A stretch of DNA of 64,000 bases from positions 3,177,090 through 3,241,089 of the forward strand of contig SDUX01000010.1 in the NCBI GenBank assembly GCA_008729055.1. Direction: 5' to 3'. Both the position numbers and the translations under genes were made by a program. Shown here in pieces: positions 63,682-64,000 of this stretch (positions within the stretch are counted from its first letter, which is position 1; each line of letters opens with the position of its first letter). Source of the stretch: Pyropia haitanensis (Eukaryota; Rhodophyta; Bangiophyceae; Bangiales; Bangiaceae). Under the pieces are notes generated by a model, which was not told where the DNA came from, ran no database searches, and worked only from the letters and a program-made list of their open reading frames with translations.

Positions 63682-64000
63682 CGCTGCCGCTACTCCCCGC
63701 CGCCGCAGACTGCCAGAGCGCCCGCCGGGCGTTGCCAGTCACGCCTCGCCGGACGAAAGAACAGTCGGGCAGACCGCCAGCCAGACCAGTGGACAGTCGG
63801 GACGACCGCCAGCCAACAGAGAAACGGGCCACCAGGGCGGTCACCAGGTGGCACCACGCCGCCTGCCGCGGTTCTGGTCACCCCCGCCGCCGTCGGCGCC
63901 CCATCCAGCGCGCCGCCCCCGCGTGTGCGCCGCCACGCCGGCCGGCCGCCCCGCCGCGCCGTCGCCCAGCCGCCGAGCCGCCCAGCGGCCCGCTCGCGCC
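63682..64000. other. Upstream flank of zinc-finger gene
   Basis: Less repetitive sequence with imperfect repeats of CAGTCGGGACGACCGCCAGC-type phrases near 63760-63820. No gene is supported. Confidence 0.4.

Overview
This is a GC-rich stretch of a eukaryotic nuclear genome. It has GT–AG introns, nuclear-type tRNA genes with their own introns and Pol III terminators, a DIRS-order retrotransposon, a Tc1/mariner transposon, and host proteins full of Ala, Gly and Pro homopolymers. My best guess is a bangialean red alga (Porphyra/Pyropia type). The basis is a Thr/Pro-rich wall-type protein with a fungal-type cellulose-binding module (known from Porphyra), tRNAs interrupted outside the anticodon loop (known from red algae such as Cyanidioschyzon), short sparse introns and extreme GC. 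The taxon is inferred, not shown.

Layout. 0.1-2.2 kb: an Ala/Gly-rich hypothetical gene. 4.3-5.9 kb: two hypothetical genes with short introns. 6.7-9.0 kb: a three-exon ionotropic-glutamate-receptor-like membrane protein. 10.3-18.8 kb (minus): a gene for about 27 ankyrin repeats, split by a 5.2-kb tyrosine-recombinase retrotransposon (13.06-18.27 kb) with split direct repeats A1-ORFs-B1-A2-B2. 20.4-21.2 kb (minus): the CBM1-type protein. 23.2-25.4 kb: a BT1-family folate/biopterin transporter. 26.1-26.6 kb: an ABCF/EF3 fragment beside a hypothetical exon. 27.4-29.3 kb: an F-box-like protein. 30.2-31.4 kb: a probable plastid membrane protein.

31.4-36 kb has lower GC and is rich in elements: a tRNA-Ala, a small protein with 9-residue repeats, a TAA-flanked MITE, a minisatellite and a His-rich locus. 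36.6-37.6 kb: an AHA1-type Hsp90 co-chaperone. 38.5-39.8 kb (minus): a secreted protein with Ig-like and PAN-like domains. 43.2-45.2 kb (minus): a K+-dependent Na+/Ca2+ exchanger. 46.9-48.2 kb: a TA-flanked non-autonomous element. 49.1 kb: a second tRNA-Ala. 49.2-50.6 kb: an intact Tc1/mariner element. From 52 kb to the end are Ala/Gly-rich genes, including a type-II membrane protein and a large minus-strand C2HC zinc-finger protein, embedded in extreme (GCC)n and poly-G/poly-C sequence.

The genes form no operon or obvious pathway. Common threads are membrane and cell-surface functions (receptor-like channel, Ca2+ exchanger, BT1 carrier, CBM1 and PAN secreted proteins) and heavy remodelling by transposons and simple repeats. 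Several reading frames shift exactly at G/C homopolymers, so some gene models here are uncertain; these are flagged.
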